Translations under genes and position numbers: made by a program
Part shown: positions 36,288 through 45,799 of the stretch, in pieces
How the letters are laid out: each line of letters starts with the position of its first letter
Position numbering within the stretch: the stretch's first letter is position 1
The notes under the pieces: model-generated
The model's input: only the letters and a program-made list of their open reading frames with translations
Told to the model about the DNA's origin: nothing
Databases searched by the model: none
Assembly (NCBI GenBank): GCA_944325155.1
Contig: CALUYY010000002.1
Coordinates: forward strand, 124,001 to 188,000
Length of the DNA stretch: 64,000 bases
DNA from: Candidatus Gastranaerophilales bacterium
GTDB taxonomy: Bacteria > Cyanobacteriota > Vampirovibrionia > Gastranaerophilales > Gastranaerophilaceae
Reading direction: 5' to 3'

Positions 36288-36802
36288 TATTCCTGCCTTG
36301 AACCGGTTATTGTGCCGTATAAAAACACATCTTCCGGGTCCTCAAGCTCTTCATGGAGTTGTGAAATTGTCTTTTTAAAAACGGGATGAATATAATTTGC
36401 TTTAATTTCAAGCATCGGAACAAGCGCAAAAGCACGTTTGTGAACATATTTATGGGGAATTGTCAAAATTTCATTGGAAAAAATTAAATCGTCATAAAAT
36501 AAAATATCAATATCAATCGGTCTTTCGCCCCAGTGCTCTTCAAGCTCTCTTTTTCTTCCGAGTTTCGCTTCAATATCCTGACAAACTCTTAAAAGTTCAA
36601 TCGGGGATAATTCGGTTTTTACGGCGATAACGGCATTGACAAACCAGTTTTGGTTTTTTTTGCCCCAGGGTTCTGTTTCATAAAAGCTTGAAGCCGCCGC
36701 AATTTCAATTGAATTATCTGCGCTTAAAAAGTTTACCGCCTGTTGAATAACGGAAACTCTGTCATCTTTGTTTGAACCCAGTGATAAAAAAGCAACGGAC
36801 AT
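36287..36802 (-). CDS. folK: 6-hydroxymethyl-7,8-dihydropterin pyrophosphokinase
   Basis: A 171-residue HPPK of folate synthesis. Diagnostic blocks are AFLSLGSNKDDRVSVIQQAVNFL, SSFYETEPWGKKNQNWFVNAVI, LLRVCQDIEAKLGRKRELEEHWGERPIDIDILFYDD and the IPHKYVHKRAFALVPMLEI segment. Length is normal. It transfers pyrophosphate from ATP to the pterin. It is read divergently from ftsH and its end overlaps the flavoprotein gene by one base. Confidence 0.95.
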   Translation of the reverse strand: MSVAFLSLGSNKDDRVSVIQQAVNFLSADNSIEIAAASSFYETEPWGKKNQNWFVNAVIAVKTELSPIELLRVCQDIEAKLGRKRELEEHWGERPIDIDILFYDDLIFSNEILTIPHKYVHKRAFALVPMLEIKANYIHPVFKKTISQLHEELEDPEDVFLYGTITGSRQE

Positions 36803-36834
36803 CGTAGTAAGCCTTTATAACAGTGTAGATTTAT

Positions 36835-36863
36835 TTAACATTTTATTATTCTTTTGATATAAT
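36835..36863 (+). promoter_or_regulatory. ftsH promoter
   Basis: TTAACA at 36835-36840, a 17-base spacer, and a perfect TATAAT at 36858-36863 with TG at 36855-36856 (extended -10). GTGAGGA follows before ATG 36898. Confidence 0.75.
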
Positions 36864-36897
36864 AGCAACATACTTTTTAGAGTTTTAGTGAGGAAAA

Positions 36898-38823
36898 ATG
36901 AAAAATAATCAATCAGTGGGTGTCTATATCATAGTTGCAATCATTGCGGCAATAATTGCCTGTCTTGCTTTTATGGGGCCGCAGACTTCAACAACGGAAA
37001 TTTCATATTCAAATTTTTTAAAGAAAGTTCAAAACGATGAAATCCAAAGTGTCTTAATTTCAAAAGACGTTTTATATGCAATTCCTTATCAAATCGAAGA
37101 AAATGTTGATGAAAATAATACGGAATCTATGGAGCAATCTAACCCTGCAGATAAGGAAAAACTTTTAATGGACGCTATTTTAAGCGCTCAAAAAGAACTT
37201 CCCGAACTTCAATATAAAGTTACGATTCCGGAGGACACGGCCAGTCTGTATGCGCTTTTAGAAGAAAAAGGTGTTGATATCAGTGTTAAAAAGCCTCAGG
37301 AAGGCTCAATTTTTTCATCCATCGGTTCAATCCTTGTTCCCGTCTTTTTTATCATAATGATAATTTTTATCCTGAAGGGTATTCAGCAGGGCGGGTCTGC
37401 CGCTATGAATTTCGGAAAATCCCGTGCAAAATTAATGCAGGAATCCAAAGTTAAAATTACATTTAATGACGTTGCAGGGATTGATGAAGAAAAGCAGGAG
37501 CTTGAAGAAATCGTTGATTTTCTTAAAAACCCCGAAAAATATACAAGACTCGGTGCAAAAATTCCAAAAGGCGTTCTTCTGGTTGGCGCCCCGGGGACAG
37601 GTAAAACCCTAATGGCAAAAGCCGTTGCCGGTGAAGCGGGTGTTCCTTTCTTTTCAATTTCGGGTTCCGATTTTGTCGAGATGTTTGTCGGTGTCGGTGC
37701 CAGCCGTGTAAGAGATTTATTTGAACAGGCAAAAAAACATCAGCCCTGTATAATTTTTATAGATGAAATTGATGCGGTCGGGCGTCAAAGAGGTGCCGGT
37801 CTTGGCGGCGGACATGATGAAAGGGAGCAAACCTTAAATCAGTTATTGGTTGAGATGGACGGGTTTGATGAAAATACAAATATTATCGTAATTGCTGCAA
37901 CCAACCGCCCCGATATTTTAGACACAGCCCTTTTAAGACCGGGAAGATTTGACAGGCAAATATATATCTCGCTTCCCGATATCAAAGGAAGAGAAGATGT
38001 TTTGAAGGTCCATGCAAAAAATAAAGTTTTGGATTCATCGGTTGACCTTAAAGTTCTTGCAAAAAGAACCCCGGGGTTTACGGGTGCAGACCTTAGAAAC
38101 CTTTTAAACGAAGCGGCGCTTTTGGCTGCAAGAAAAAATAAAGAAAAAATTACTATGGAAGATATTGATGATTCCATTGACAGAGTTGTAGCAGGCGTTG
38201 AAAAGAAAAGCAAAATCTTAACAGATGAGGATAAAGAAATAACGGCATACCATGAAGTGGGTCATGCGCTTGTTAATGTTCTTTTGGATAATTCTAAAAA
38301 CGAGCTCCATAAAGTTTCAATTATCCCGAGAGGATATGCTTTGGGTATAACATGGTCAAGACCGAAGGATGAAAGCGTGCATGTTTCAAAAAATGAACTT
38401 TTATGTAAAATTGCAATTACATTGGGAGGAAGAGCCGCCGAAGAAATAATCTACGGCAAAGATAATATTACAACGGGTGCAAGTGCCGATTTGGAAGAAG
38501 TTTCAAAAACGGCAAGAAAAATGGTTATGCAATGGGGTATGAGCGATAAATTAGGCAATCTTGCATACGGAAAATCTCAGGAGCATACCTTTATGGGAAG
38601 AGATTTCGGACACCAGAGAGATTATTCGGAACAGGTGGCATACGTTGTGGATGAAGAGGTTAAATCCATTGTAGATAAACAATATGAAAACGTCGTTCAA
38701 ATGTTATCCGAAAATAAAGACGTTTTAGATGCACTGTCCCATGAACTTTTAGAAAAAGAAACAATGGATGCGGATGAATTTGTTGAATCGGTAAACAGGG
38801 TAAAACAAAGAAGAATTTCTTAA
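36898..38823 (+). CDS. ftsH: ATP-dependent zinc metalloprotease FtsH
   Basis: A 641-residue membrane AAA+ protease. Helix 1 is at about residues 8-24, followed by a periplasmic domain and helix 2 at about 140-160. Walker A is GAPGTGKT (230-237), Walker [16 protein letters not shown], and the second region of homology [21 protein letters not shown]. The zinc site HEVGH is at 452-456. FtsH degrades unassembled membrane proteins and some regulators. The periplasmic part carries an acidic insert ([20 protein letters not shown]) not usual for the family. The 3' end overlaps the convergent gene by four bases. Confidence 0.97.
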   Translation: MKNNQSVGVYIIVAIIAAIIACLAFMGPQTSTTEISYSNFLKKVQNDEIQSVLISKDVLYAIPYQIEENVDENNTESMEQSNPADKEKLLMDAILSAQKELPELQYKVTIPEDTASLYALLEEKGVDISVKKPQEGSIFSSIGSILVPVFFIIMIIFILKGIQQGGSAAMNFGKSRAKLMQESKVKITFNDVAGIDEEKQELEEIVDFLKNPEKYTRLGAKIPKGVLLVGAPGTGKTLMAKAVAGEAGVPFFSISGSDFVEMFVGVGASRVRDLFEQAKKHQPCIIFIDEIDAVGRQRGAGLGGGHDEREQTLNQLLVEMDGFDENTNIIVIAATNRPDILDTALLRPGRFDRQIYISLPDIKGREDVLKVHAKNKVLDSSVDLKVLAKRTPGFTGADLRNLLNEAALLAARKNKEKITMEDIDDSIDRVVAGVEKKSKILTDEDKEITAYHEVGHALVNVLLDNSKNELHKVSIIPRGYALGITWSRPKDESVHVSKNELLCKIAITLGGRAAEEIIYGKDNITTGASADLEEVSKTARKMVMQWGMSDKLGNLAYGKSQEHTFMGRDFGHQRDYSEQVAYVVDEEVKSIVDKQYENVVQMLSENKDVLDALSHELLEKETMDADEFVESVNRVKQRRIS

Positions 38824-39641
38824 ATACGATATTCTATGTTTTCATTTTGGCGCTCTATTTTTTTATAGGCGCCAAATTTTGTTTTTAAGAAAATATTTTT
38901 TGCATTTTGTCCGGATTCATCGTTCATGCTCCATCCTTCCATAATAACGTCTGCTTTTTTCTTTCCTGAATATAAATAAATTTCAGCCGATGTTTCGCTT
39001 GTGTTATTTCTTATATAGCCTCTATGTATAATTTCAGGCATTCCGTCTTTATATATAATAAGGTCTTTTGCACCCGTTATGCCGGCGCCGTAGTCTTTAT
39101 GGTTAATGGCTGCTTTTATTAGAGAACCATTATCGTATGAAAATTTGTTAACTTTTGCTTCCGTTAGTTCATATATTTCTGTCGCAGCGTCATCCGTAAA
39201 AACACTCATTCTGAAAGGCATATTTTCTTTAGTGTATTCTTTGATGAATGTAAGCCTGCTATTGCTTGTTGAAAAAACTACTTTCGTTTTATCTTTATCA
39301 TCAAAAAAGGTTTGAAATCCGTTTTCTTTTCCGTATTTAAATTTTTCCGTTACCTCGGCTAAAATTTTATCTCCTTTTTCTTTGTATTTTTGTGCTTCAA
39401 AATACAATTCATCGGATTTTTCAATAAATTTCTTTGAACTGATTCTGCCCTTTAAAATATATGCAAAAAGACCTATTGCAAACAAAGCCGGGATAACAAA
39501 ATTTTTGACTTTTTTAAAATTAAATTGTTCGGTTATATTATTTTTATTTGCAATAACTTTCGGATTATATTTATTTCCGCTTATTTTATTAAATACGTTT
39601 TGGTTTTTAATTGAATTATATATTACCGGTGTTGTAATCAT
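38820..39641 (-). CDS. Single-pass membrane protein of unknown function
   Basis: A 273-residue protein with a polar 47-residue N terminus (including [11 protein letters not shown]), one membrane helix at about residues 48-64 ([18 protein letters not shown]), a helical stretch (about 70-95), and a beta-rich C-terminal half with repeated KD, YDNGS and [19 protein letters not shown]-like strands. Gastranaerophilales-like long N termini before a helix recur elsewhere in this window. No named domain is recognised. It is convergent with ftsH and has no operon partner. Confidence 0.6.
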   Translation of the reverse strand: MITTPVIYNSIKNQNVFNKISGNKYNPKVIANKNNITEQFNFKKVKNFVIPALFAIGLFAYILKGRISSKKFIEKSDELYFEAQKYKEKGDKILAEVTEKFKYGKENGFQTFFDDKDKTKVVFSTSNSRLTFIKEYTKENMPFRMSVFTDDAATEIYELTEAKVNKFSYDNGSLIKAAINHKDYGAGITGAKDLIIYKDGMPEIIHRGYIRNNTSETSAEIYLYSGKKKADVIMEGWSMNDESGQNAKNIFLKTKFGAYKKIERQNENIEYRI

Positions 39642-39769
39642 ATTATTTTTGCCTGTTAATGAGTCTGTATATTATAAAAAATAAAAATAAAAGCTTTTGC
39701 TGTAATAAATTTAATGTACCTTTTAAAGGGCCGGTTGAAATTATAAAAAAGAGGCAAGATTACTTTTGT

Positions 39770-40432
39770 TTACAACTTTTTAAAGTCATTAACCAATTTA
39801 TCGTATAAATTTTTTAATTCATTCTCAACTTTTAATCTGTAATTTTCAAGTTCATCTTCCGTTGCATTAAAGGGGACATAAATCGGGTTGCCGTATAGTG
39901 CTTTCATTTTGATACAATTCAGGGGAAAACAAAATTCATCCCATGTATTAAATTTTAAGAAAAACCATGAAGGCGAATACCAGCTCATAGGAACAATGGG
40001 AATGCCGGTCATTCTTGCAATTTCAATTATTCCTTTTTTTACTTTGTGTTTGGGACCTCTCGGACCGTCTATTGTAAGTGCGCCGTTATTTCCTTTTTTA
40101 ATGGCGTCAATTAATTCTAACGTTGCGCTTGCGCCTTTTCTGTTATGCGACCCTCTTACAACGTTTAAACCCATTGCGGAGCCTGCCTGTGCTATGATTT
40201 CACCGTCTGCCGAATTTGAAATCATAACTGTCGTTTTCTCTCTTTCTTTAAGAGCGTACAATCCGCACTGGTGCGCATGCCAGAGTGCAAAAATACATTG
40301 ATTTTCGGGATAATTTATATTTTTGCAGTAATAAAAATGTCTTTTAAATTCAAAATATAATGTAACAAGTTTTGCCAGAAACTGTGTTCTTTGGGGTTTC
40401 GGGAAAATTTTATCTATTAATTTAGCGCCCAT
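39770..40432 (-). CDS. Lysophospholipid acyltransferase-like (DUF374) protein
   Basis: A 220-residue membrane-associated protein. It contains IFALWHAHQCGLYAL, in which WHAH fits the acyltransferase H-x4-D-type region of the DUF374 family, then GSHNRKGASATLELIDAIKKGNNGALTIDGPRGPKHKVKKGIIEIARMTGIPIVPMSW, the typical DGPRGP block. DUF374 proteins are related to LpxL-type acyltransferases and may acylate lipid A or other lipids. It starts inside the stop of hisD (TAATG), so it is the last gene of the operon. Confidence 0.82.
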   Translation of the reverse strand: MGAKLIDKIFPKPQRTQFLAKLVTLYFEFKRHFYYCKNINYPENQCIFALWHAHQCGLYALKEREKTTVMISNSADGEIIAQAGSAMGLNVVRGSHNRKGASATLELIDAIKKGNNGALTIDGPRGPKHKVKKGIIEIARMTGIPIVPMSWYSPSWFFLKFNTWDEFCFPLNCIKMKALYGNPIYVPFNATEDELENYRLKVENELKNLYDKLVNDFKKL

Positions 40433-41703
40433 TATTTATCCCCCCTTAAATCGGATGCAAGCTTATGAGCTTTCAGACCTTCTTTGTCTGCAATATATGA
40501 TGCATAATTTGATAATTCTTTTGCATAAGTTTTATCTATTTTTTGATAAGTTAAAATTTTAATATAATCAAAAACGGATAATCCGCCCGTATATTTTGAA
40601 GCCATATTGGTAGGCAGCACATGGTTTGTTCCCGATACATAATCTCCGAATACTTCGGCACAGTTTGAACCTATAAATAAAGAGCCGTAATTTTTAAATT
40701 TATCGATTATATCCTTATATTCTTCAATCATTATTTCTAAGTGTTCCGGAGCTCTTTTATTTGTTATTTCAATCATTTCATCGATATTATCGCATATAAC
40801 GGCATATGATTTTTCAAATGAAATTTTAGCTATTTCTTTTGTTTCAAGCTTTTCTAAAAATTCATCCGCATAATTTTGAACCTTATTTGCAAGTTCAAAA
40901 GATGTTGTTATAAGATAGCTTCTTGCATCTTTATCATGCTCCGCTTGCGCAAGCATATCGGCCGCAATAAGTTTTGCATCGGCATTATTATCCGCCGCAA
41001 CCAAAACTTCGGATGGCCCTGCCAAAAAATCTATGTCAACTTTGCCAAATACGTGTTTTTTTGCATAAGTTACATATTTATTCCCCGGTCCCGTTATTTT
41101 ATCAACTTCATTTATGGAATTTGTACCGTAAGCAAATGCGCTTATGGCTTGCGCTCCGCCCAGTTTATAAATTTTATCTGCGCCTGCAATATGTGCGGCA
41201 ACGATTGTTTCTGGTTTAATTTTGGGCGAAGTAAGATAAATCTCTTTTACCCCCGCCTCTTTTGCGGGAACAACCGTCATTAAGGCGGAACTGGGGAGCG
41301 GATAATTCCCCCCGGGGACATAACATAAAACACGGTTTAAAGGGATAATTTTATGTCCCAGTATTGAATTATTTTTTTCAAATTCAAGATTTTTTATACA
41401 ATCAAGCTGTTTTTTTGCAAATTCCTTTATGTTGTTTTTGGCATACGTTATTTTATTAACGTATTCTTGCCCTACAATGTTATACGCATTTATAATTTCA
41501 TCGTTTGAAACGACAAAATCATCCGGTGAATTAAAATCTCCGTCATTGAATTTTTTTGAAATTTCAATTAAATAATTATCACCTTTTAATTTAACGTTAT
41601 TTATAATTTCATCAACGGATGAATTATTGTCATATTCAATAACTCTGTAAAATTCATCATAAATTTCTTTGTTTTCTAAATCTTTATATGTGATTATTTT
41701 CAT
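40432..41703 (-). CDS. hisD: Histidinol dehydrogenase
   Basis: A 423-residue zinc enzyme that oxidises L-histidinol to L-histidine in two NAD-dependent steps. Family blocks are RVLCYVPGGNYPLPSSALMTVVPAKEAGVKEI, KLGGAQAISAFAYGTNSI, KITGPGNKYVTYAKKHVFGKVDIDFLAGPSEVLV, QAEHDKDARS, RAPEHLEIM and GTNHVLPT. It overlaps the HisA-HisI-HisE fusion gene at its start and the DUF374 gene at its stop by one base each (TAATG). Confidence 0.97.
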   Translation of the reverse strand: MKIITYKDLENKEIYDEFYRVIEYDNNSSVDEIINNVKLKGDNYLIEISKKFNDGDFNSPDDFVVSNDEIINAYNIVGQEYVNKITYAKNNIKEFAKKQLDCIKNLEFEKNNSILGHKIIPLNRVLCYVPGGNYPLPSSALMTVVPAKEAGVKEIYLTSPKIKPETIVAAHIAGADKIYKLGGAQAISAFAYGTNSINEVDKITGPGNKYVTYAKKHVFGKVDIDFLAGPSEVLVAADNNADAKLIAADMLAQAEHDKDARSYLITTSFELANKVQNYADEFLEKLETKEIAKISFEKSYAVICDNIDEMIEITNKRAPEHLEIMIEEYKDIIDKFKNYGSLFIGSNCAEVFGDYVSGTNHVLPTNMASKYTGGLSVFDYIKILTYQKIDKTYAKELSNYASYIADKEGLKAHKLASDLRGDK

Positions 41704-42935
41704 TATTTTGCCCTTGACGCAAGATTATTTAAAATGTCTTTAGGTGTAATATTATTTGCGGCCATAAAGACCAAAAGGTGATATATAAGATCGGACGCTT
41801 CCCACCCGAGGCCGTCGCCCTGTTCAAAATTGACGGTTTCAAAAGCTTCTTCCATAATTTTTCTTTTAAGATAAAAACTGTTTTTAAATAATTTTGTCGT
41901 ATATGAATTTTCGGGGAGCTTTTCTTTTCTGTCCTGAATAAGCTTGTATAAATCGCTTATTGCAAATTCTTTATCTTCAAAACAGCTGTATCTGTTAAGA
42001 TGACAGGCATTTCCCGTTTGTCTTACCTGATATAAAATTGCATCGCCGTCGCAGTCAAATTTTGCGCTTAACAATTCCTGAACATTACCCGATGTCAGAC
42101 CTTTTGTCCATAATTCTTTTCTTGAGCGGCTGAAATACGTTGCTTTTCCTTCATTTAAAGATTTTCTTATCGATTCTTCATTTGAATATGCAAGCATTAA
42201 AACCTGTTTTGTGAATTTGTCCTGAACGATTGTAGGGATAAGACCGTCAGAAAATTTATCAAAATTAAGGCAGGCTATAAAAGCATCATCAAGTTTGATT
42301 TTGCCCGTGTATATCGACATCCCCAATTGTGATGAAATATTCATTTTTTCAAGTTCTCTGATTTCATCTATTGTTGTTATTCCGCCCGCCGCAACAATCG
42401 GCTTATTTGTAATTTTTCTTATTTGTTTGTAAGCCTCAAGGTTTGTTCCCTGAAGCATTCCTTCTTTTTCAACTATCGTATATAAAAATCCGCTGCAAAA
42501 ATCGCCGAATCTTTGAACTTGTGTTTGGGTCGAAACTTCGGTATCGGTTTGCCAGCCGTCAACGGTGATTTTGCCGTTTCTTGAATCGATTGCAACCATT
42601 ACCCTGTCTTTAGGGAGCTTTGATAAGAAATTTTCATCCGCCGCCGTTCCGATTATAATTTTATCCGCACCGTTTGCAAGCATTCTTTTTGCTTTTTCAA
42701 CGGTTCTTATGCCGCCGCCTACTCTGCATTTTGCAATTTTACAGATTTTATATATTAATTCTTCGTTATCTCTGCCGGTATTCATTGCCGCATCTAAATC
42801 AATAACGGCAAGTTCTCCGAATCTTGAATAATATTTTGCAAGTTCAATTACATCTTCTCTTTCCAGAATTTTTTCTTTTCCCTGCTTTAATTGAACCGCT
42901 TTTCCGTCCATTAAATCAATGCTTGGTATAATCAT
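41703..42935 (-). CDS. Trifunctional HisA-HisI-HisE fusion
   Basis: A 410-residue protein that joins three histidine enzymes. Residues 1-220 are HisA (ProFAR isomerase): IPSIDLMDGKAVQL with base D7, VGGGIRT, IIIGTAA, VAIDSRNGKITVDGW with D117, and VAAGGITTIDEI. Residues 229-319 are HisI (PR-AMP cyclohydrolase): LIPTIVQD, VLMLAYSNEESI, SRSRKELWTKGLTSGN, DCDGD and CHLNRYSCF with zinc Cys 295, 311 and 318. Residues 327-410 are HisE (PR-ATP pyrophosphatase): LPENSYTTKLF, KIMEEAFETV and SDLIYHLLVFM. They carry out steps 2 (HisE), 3 (HisI) and 4 (HisA). HisI-HisE fusions are common; a further HisA fusion is unusual. No frameshift is needed. Confidence 0.95.
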   Translation of the reverse strand: MIIPSIDLMDGKAVQLKQGKEKILEREDVIELAKYYSRFGELAVIDLDAAMNTGRDNEELIYKICKIAKCRVGGGIRTVEKAKRMLANGADKIIIGTAADENFLSKLPKDRVMVAIDSRNGKITVDGWQTDTEVSTQTQVQRFGDFCSGFLYTIVEKEGMLQGTNLEAYKQIRKITNKPIVAAGGITTIDEIRELEKMNISSQLGMSIYTGKIKLDDAFIACLNFDKFSDGLIPTIVQDKFTKQVLMLAYSNEESIRKSLNEGKATYFSRSRKELWTKGLTSGNVQELLSAKFDCDGDAILYQVRQTGNACHLNRYSCFEDKEFAISDLYKLIQDRKEKLPENSYTTKLFKNSFYLKRKIMEEAFETVNFEQGDGLGWEASDLIYHLLVFMAANNITPKDILNNLASRAK

Positions 42936-42948
42936 TTTTTTAATTCCT

Positions 42949-43968
42949 TTATTTTAAAATATTATCCAAAAATCCCCATTCAAATTTGCGTTTTCTTGCA
43001 TTTTCCATTTTTGCGTTATCAAACGGAAGTCTTGTAAGTTCCGTTAAAATCGGGTGCAAATCCGGCTCTTCGCTTGCTTCAAGGTGTTTTATATCAAATT
43101 CGTACGCAAGATTTCTGACTTTTACGCTGTATGAAACGGGAACCGTTTTAATTCCGTATTTCAGCCCCAATATGTTAGCATGTAAACGCATTGCAATCAA
43201 ATATTTTAATTTGGAAAATTCATCCAGTATCTGGTTTGTGTTTTTATAAAGCACGACTTTTGTTTTAATACGCATATTTCTTTGTTTTATGTATTTTTCA
43301 AGCGCATAGCATTCTTTGGCATCGGATTTGTTTTGGAATGAATAAATCCTGATTTCCTGATCGCCAAAGAACATATCAATATATTTTGCAAGGAATTTAT
43401 AAAAATCTTTATGCAGAAATTTATAATCTCTTAATTGGATACCGACTATGTTTTGCGGGTTATATTCAGGTGTTTTTATGCTCCAGACGGCGTCATAGGT
43501 AAATTTTGAAGGAATTTTCCATTTTGTTAAAATTCTTTGTGAATATATATCTCTTACCGTTATTAAGTCCGCTTTTTTTAATACGGATTTAACAAGCCCT
43601 TCCTGAAATTTTCCTTTTACGGGACCTATGCCTTGAGAAAAAAGAATAACTTTTTTCATAAATATTTTTGAAATAAATATAATAAAAAGGTAATAAAAAA
43701 GGCTTAAATTGCTTGTTTCGTTTTGTATTAAATTTCCGCCCCCCGAGATTATTACATCATTTCTTAATATTTCTTTTATGATGCCGAAGAAATCTTTATA
43801 ATAAACCGAATTAATTTTAAAAGTTTCTTTTGTAAGTTTGGGGTCGGCGCTCAGTGCCGTTATTTCATAATCTTTTGATTTAAGATAATCAGAAAGAACT
43901 TCAAGCATGGCATCATCGCCGAAATTTGAAAAACCAATGTATCCAGAAATTAATGCTTTCTTAGCCAT
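42949..43968 (-). CDS. csaB: CsaB-type polysaccharide pyruvyl transferase
   Basis: A 339-residue protein opening ALISGYIGFSNFGDDAMLEVLSDYL, followed by VIISGGGNLIQNETSNLSLFYY, KVILFSQGIGPVKGKF, LITVRDIYSQRIL and IAMRLHANILGLKYGIKTVPVSYSVKVRNLAYEF. These match CsaB, which adds ketal pyruvate to a wall polysaccharide and allows SLH-domain proteins to bind it. It overlaps the upstream PfkB-like gene by eight bases and lies 13 bases before the his fusion gene, in one operon. Confidence 0.9.
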   Translation of the reverse strand: MAKKALISGYIGFSNFGDDAMLEVLSDYLKSKDYEITALSADPKLTKETFKINSVYYKDFFGIIKEILRNDVIISGGGNLIQNETSNLSLFYYLFIIFISKIFMKKVILFSQGIGPVKGKFQEGLVKSVLKKADLITVRDIYSQRILTKWKIPSKFTYDAVWSIKTPEYNPQNIVGIQLRDYKFLHKDFYKFLAKYIDMFFGDQEIRIYSFQNKSDAKECYALEKYIKQRNMRIKTKVVLYKNTNQILDEFSKLKYLIAMRLHANILGLKYGIKTVPVSYSVKVRNLAYEFDIKHLEASEEPDLHPILTELTRLPFDNAKMENARKRKFEWGFLDNILK

Positions 43969-44896
43969 AATATTTATCCATCATGTTAACTACGTCTTTT
44001 TTATGGGGAATAGATCTTATCGCACCCGTTTTTCCCGCCTGTATCAGTCCTAATATGTTTGCATATTTAAGAGAATCGCTCTGGCTCTCGCCTTTTATTC
44101 TTGAACTTATATATGCTCCTATTATTGCGGATGTATATCCCGTTAAATCTACGGGATTAAAATCTTCGGGTATTTTAACAAAGCTTACTTCCGTTCTGTT
44201 TGAAGCCCAGATTCCTTCATTATTTTTTATGATTAAAGCTTTTTCAATCTGATTATCCGCCAATTTTGCAATTAAGTTATCGGGGCTTTCGGTTTCAAAT
44301 AAAATGTCATCCTTTGTATTAATAAAAATTGTATCAATATAATCTTTAACTTCTTCAAACATTTCTTTTGCTTCGTCAATCAAAAGGTCTGTGTGTCTGA
44401 AATTGGGGTAATAACCGACATGGAGTCCGTTTTCTTTTGCAAATTTAAAAGTTTCTTTGACAACTTCTCTGCATCCTAAGGATAATGATTGTACAAATGC
44501 CGTTGCAAAAATGTATTTTGCCGATTTTATATAGTTAAAATCTATATCATCTATGCTCAATGTGGTTGCAGCCGTTTTTTTTCTGTAAAACTGCATTTCA
44601 ACTTTGTTGTTATTTTGCCCCGTAAAATAAATTCCGTTTTGAAAATCGGAAAACCTGACCTGCCCTGAATCTAATCCTTCAGATTGCCAGCAGTCAAGAA
44701 GATACTGTCCGAAGCCGTCATTTTTAACTTTTGTAATATATCCTACTTTAGAACCGCTTCTAAGCGCAGATATCGCAACCGCAAGAGTGTCTCCGCCATA
44801 ATATTTTGTAAATGTTTCGGCAGAAGATAATGACTTATCGGAAGATAATTCTATTAAGCTCTCTCCGATGGTAATAATATCTAAATTCTCATACAT
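43961..44896 (-). CDS. PfkB-family sugar-kinase-like protein lacking the catalytic Asp
   Basis: A 311-residue protein with the ribokinase/PfkB fold, resembling 2-keto-3-deoxygluconate kinases: IITIGESLIELSSD, FTKYYGGDTLAVAISALRSGSKVGYITKVKNDGFGQYLL, GIYFTGQ and NEGIWASNRT. The diagnostic motif D-(S/T)-T-G-A-G-D at the active site is replaced by D250-L-T-G-Y-T-S256: the anion-hole Ala-Gly is changed and the catalytic Asp is Ser. The DNA at 44126-44150 shows no frameshift. The family's phosphoryl transfer needs that Asp, so this is probably a pseudokinase or a much-altered enzyme. It heads the csaB-his operon. Confidence 0.85.
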   Translation of the reverse strand: MYENLDIITIGESLIELSSDKSLSSAETFTKYYGGDTLAVAISALRSGSKVGYITKVKNDGFGQYLLDCWQSEGLDSGQVRFSDFQNGIYFTGQNNNKVEMQFYRKKTAATTLSIDDIDFNYIKSAKYIFATAFVQSLSLGCREVVKETFKFAKENGLHVGYYPNFRHTDLLIDEAKEMFEEVKDYIDTIFINTKDDILFETESPDNLIAKLADNQIEKALIIKNNEGIWASNRTEVSFVKIPEDFNPVDLTGYTSAIIGAYISSRIKGESQSDSLKYANILGLIQAGKTGAIRSIPHKKDVVNMMDKYYG

Positions 44897-44986
44897 AACA
44901 AAAAAATTTTAAACTGAACAATTCTTTTGTGTCAAATTATTAATTCTGTTGCCAAATTAAAGCCGTTTGTTTTAAGCTTTTATATT

Positions 44987-45799
44987 ATGAAAAATGTTTT
45001 AATAACGGGCGCCACGTCCGATATGGCAGTTCCTTTAATAAAAAAGCTTCTTAATGACAATGTTATTGTTTATGCGCTTTCAAGAAGCGAACTTAAGCTT
45101 GAAGATGAATTGTTAAAAAAAACCAGGCTTGATTTGTCGGATGAATTCGGCATAAATAACTATTTTATTTCACTTAACGATGTTAAATTTGATGCGGTAA
45201 TATTTTTCCATGGCATTGCAATTTCATCTCCGGTTGAATTTTTAAGTTCCAATGAATTAAATAAGCAGCTTTCAATTTCTTTATTTTCAACGCTTGCAAT
45301 TTTAAAAAATTTAAGAAAAAGGCTCACTAAAACCTCAAAAATAATAACCGTTTCATCAATGGCAAGCTACGGCATTTTTCCTTTTTTATCGCCTTATGAA
45401 ATTGCAAAATCTTCGGTTGATACTCTTTTATGTTCTTATGAAATTGAAACGGGGATTAAAACAATTTCTGTTAAACCCGGCGTTGTTTCAACAAAATTTT
45501 GGAGAACATCCGTTGAATTAAATAAAGATAATTTTGAATCTTTTCCTTTTGAATATCGTTTTATCGGTGAATTTTTAAAAGATAATGCGCTTAAAAACGA
45601 AAATAAAGGAATAAAACCCGATGACGTTTCAAATTTAATATATAGAATAATGTATTTAAAAAACCCGAAATCTTCTTATGATATCGGAATTGATTCAAAA
45701 TTTACAAATTTTATTTCAAAATTTAAAGGCAGATTTTTATTTGGTATTATAAGAAAGATTTTAAGAAGAAGAGTGAAGAAATATTTAAATGAAAGATAG
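44987..45799 (+). CDS. Short-chain dehydrogenase/reductase (SDR) family protein
   Basis: A 270-residue SDR with the cofactor motif LITGATSDMAVPLI, FHGIAISSPVEFLSS in place of the usual NNAG, catalytic Ser in ITVSSMASYG, and the YxxxK pair as YEIAK. It continues with VKPGVVSTKFW. The C-terminal tail is strongly basic (RKILRRRVKKYL). The reading begins at ATG 44987; a longer frame from 44927 lacks any ribosome-binding site and has no homology-like sequence. The substrate is unknown. It overlaps the radical SAM gene by 11 bases. Confidence 0.82.
   Translation: MKNVLITGATSDMAVPLIKKLLNDNVIVYALSRSELKLEDELLKKTRLDLSDEFGINNYFISLNDVKFDAVIFFHGIAISSPVEFLSSNELNKQLSISLFSTLAILKNLRKRLTKTSKIITVSSMASYGIFPFLSPYEIAKSSVDTLLCSYEIETGIKTISVKPGVVSTKFWRTSVELNKDNFESFPFEYRFIGEFLKDNALKNENKGIKPDDVSNLIYRIMYLKNPKSSYDIGIDSKFTNFISKFKGRFLFGIIRKILRRRVKKYLNER

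Noticed and set aside
44897-44986. Extended start of the SDR gene at 44927
   Set aside because: No ribosome-binding site and no SDR-like sequence before the ATG at 44987; the Rossmann start follows directly.
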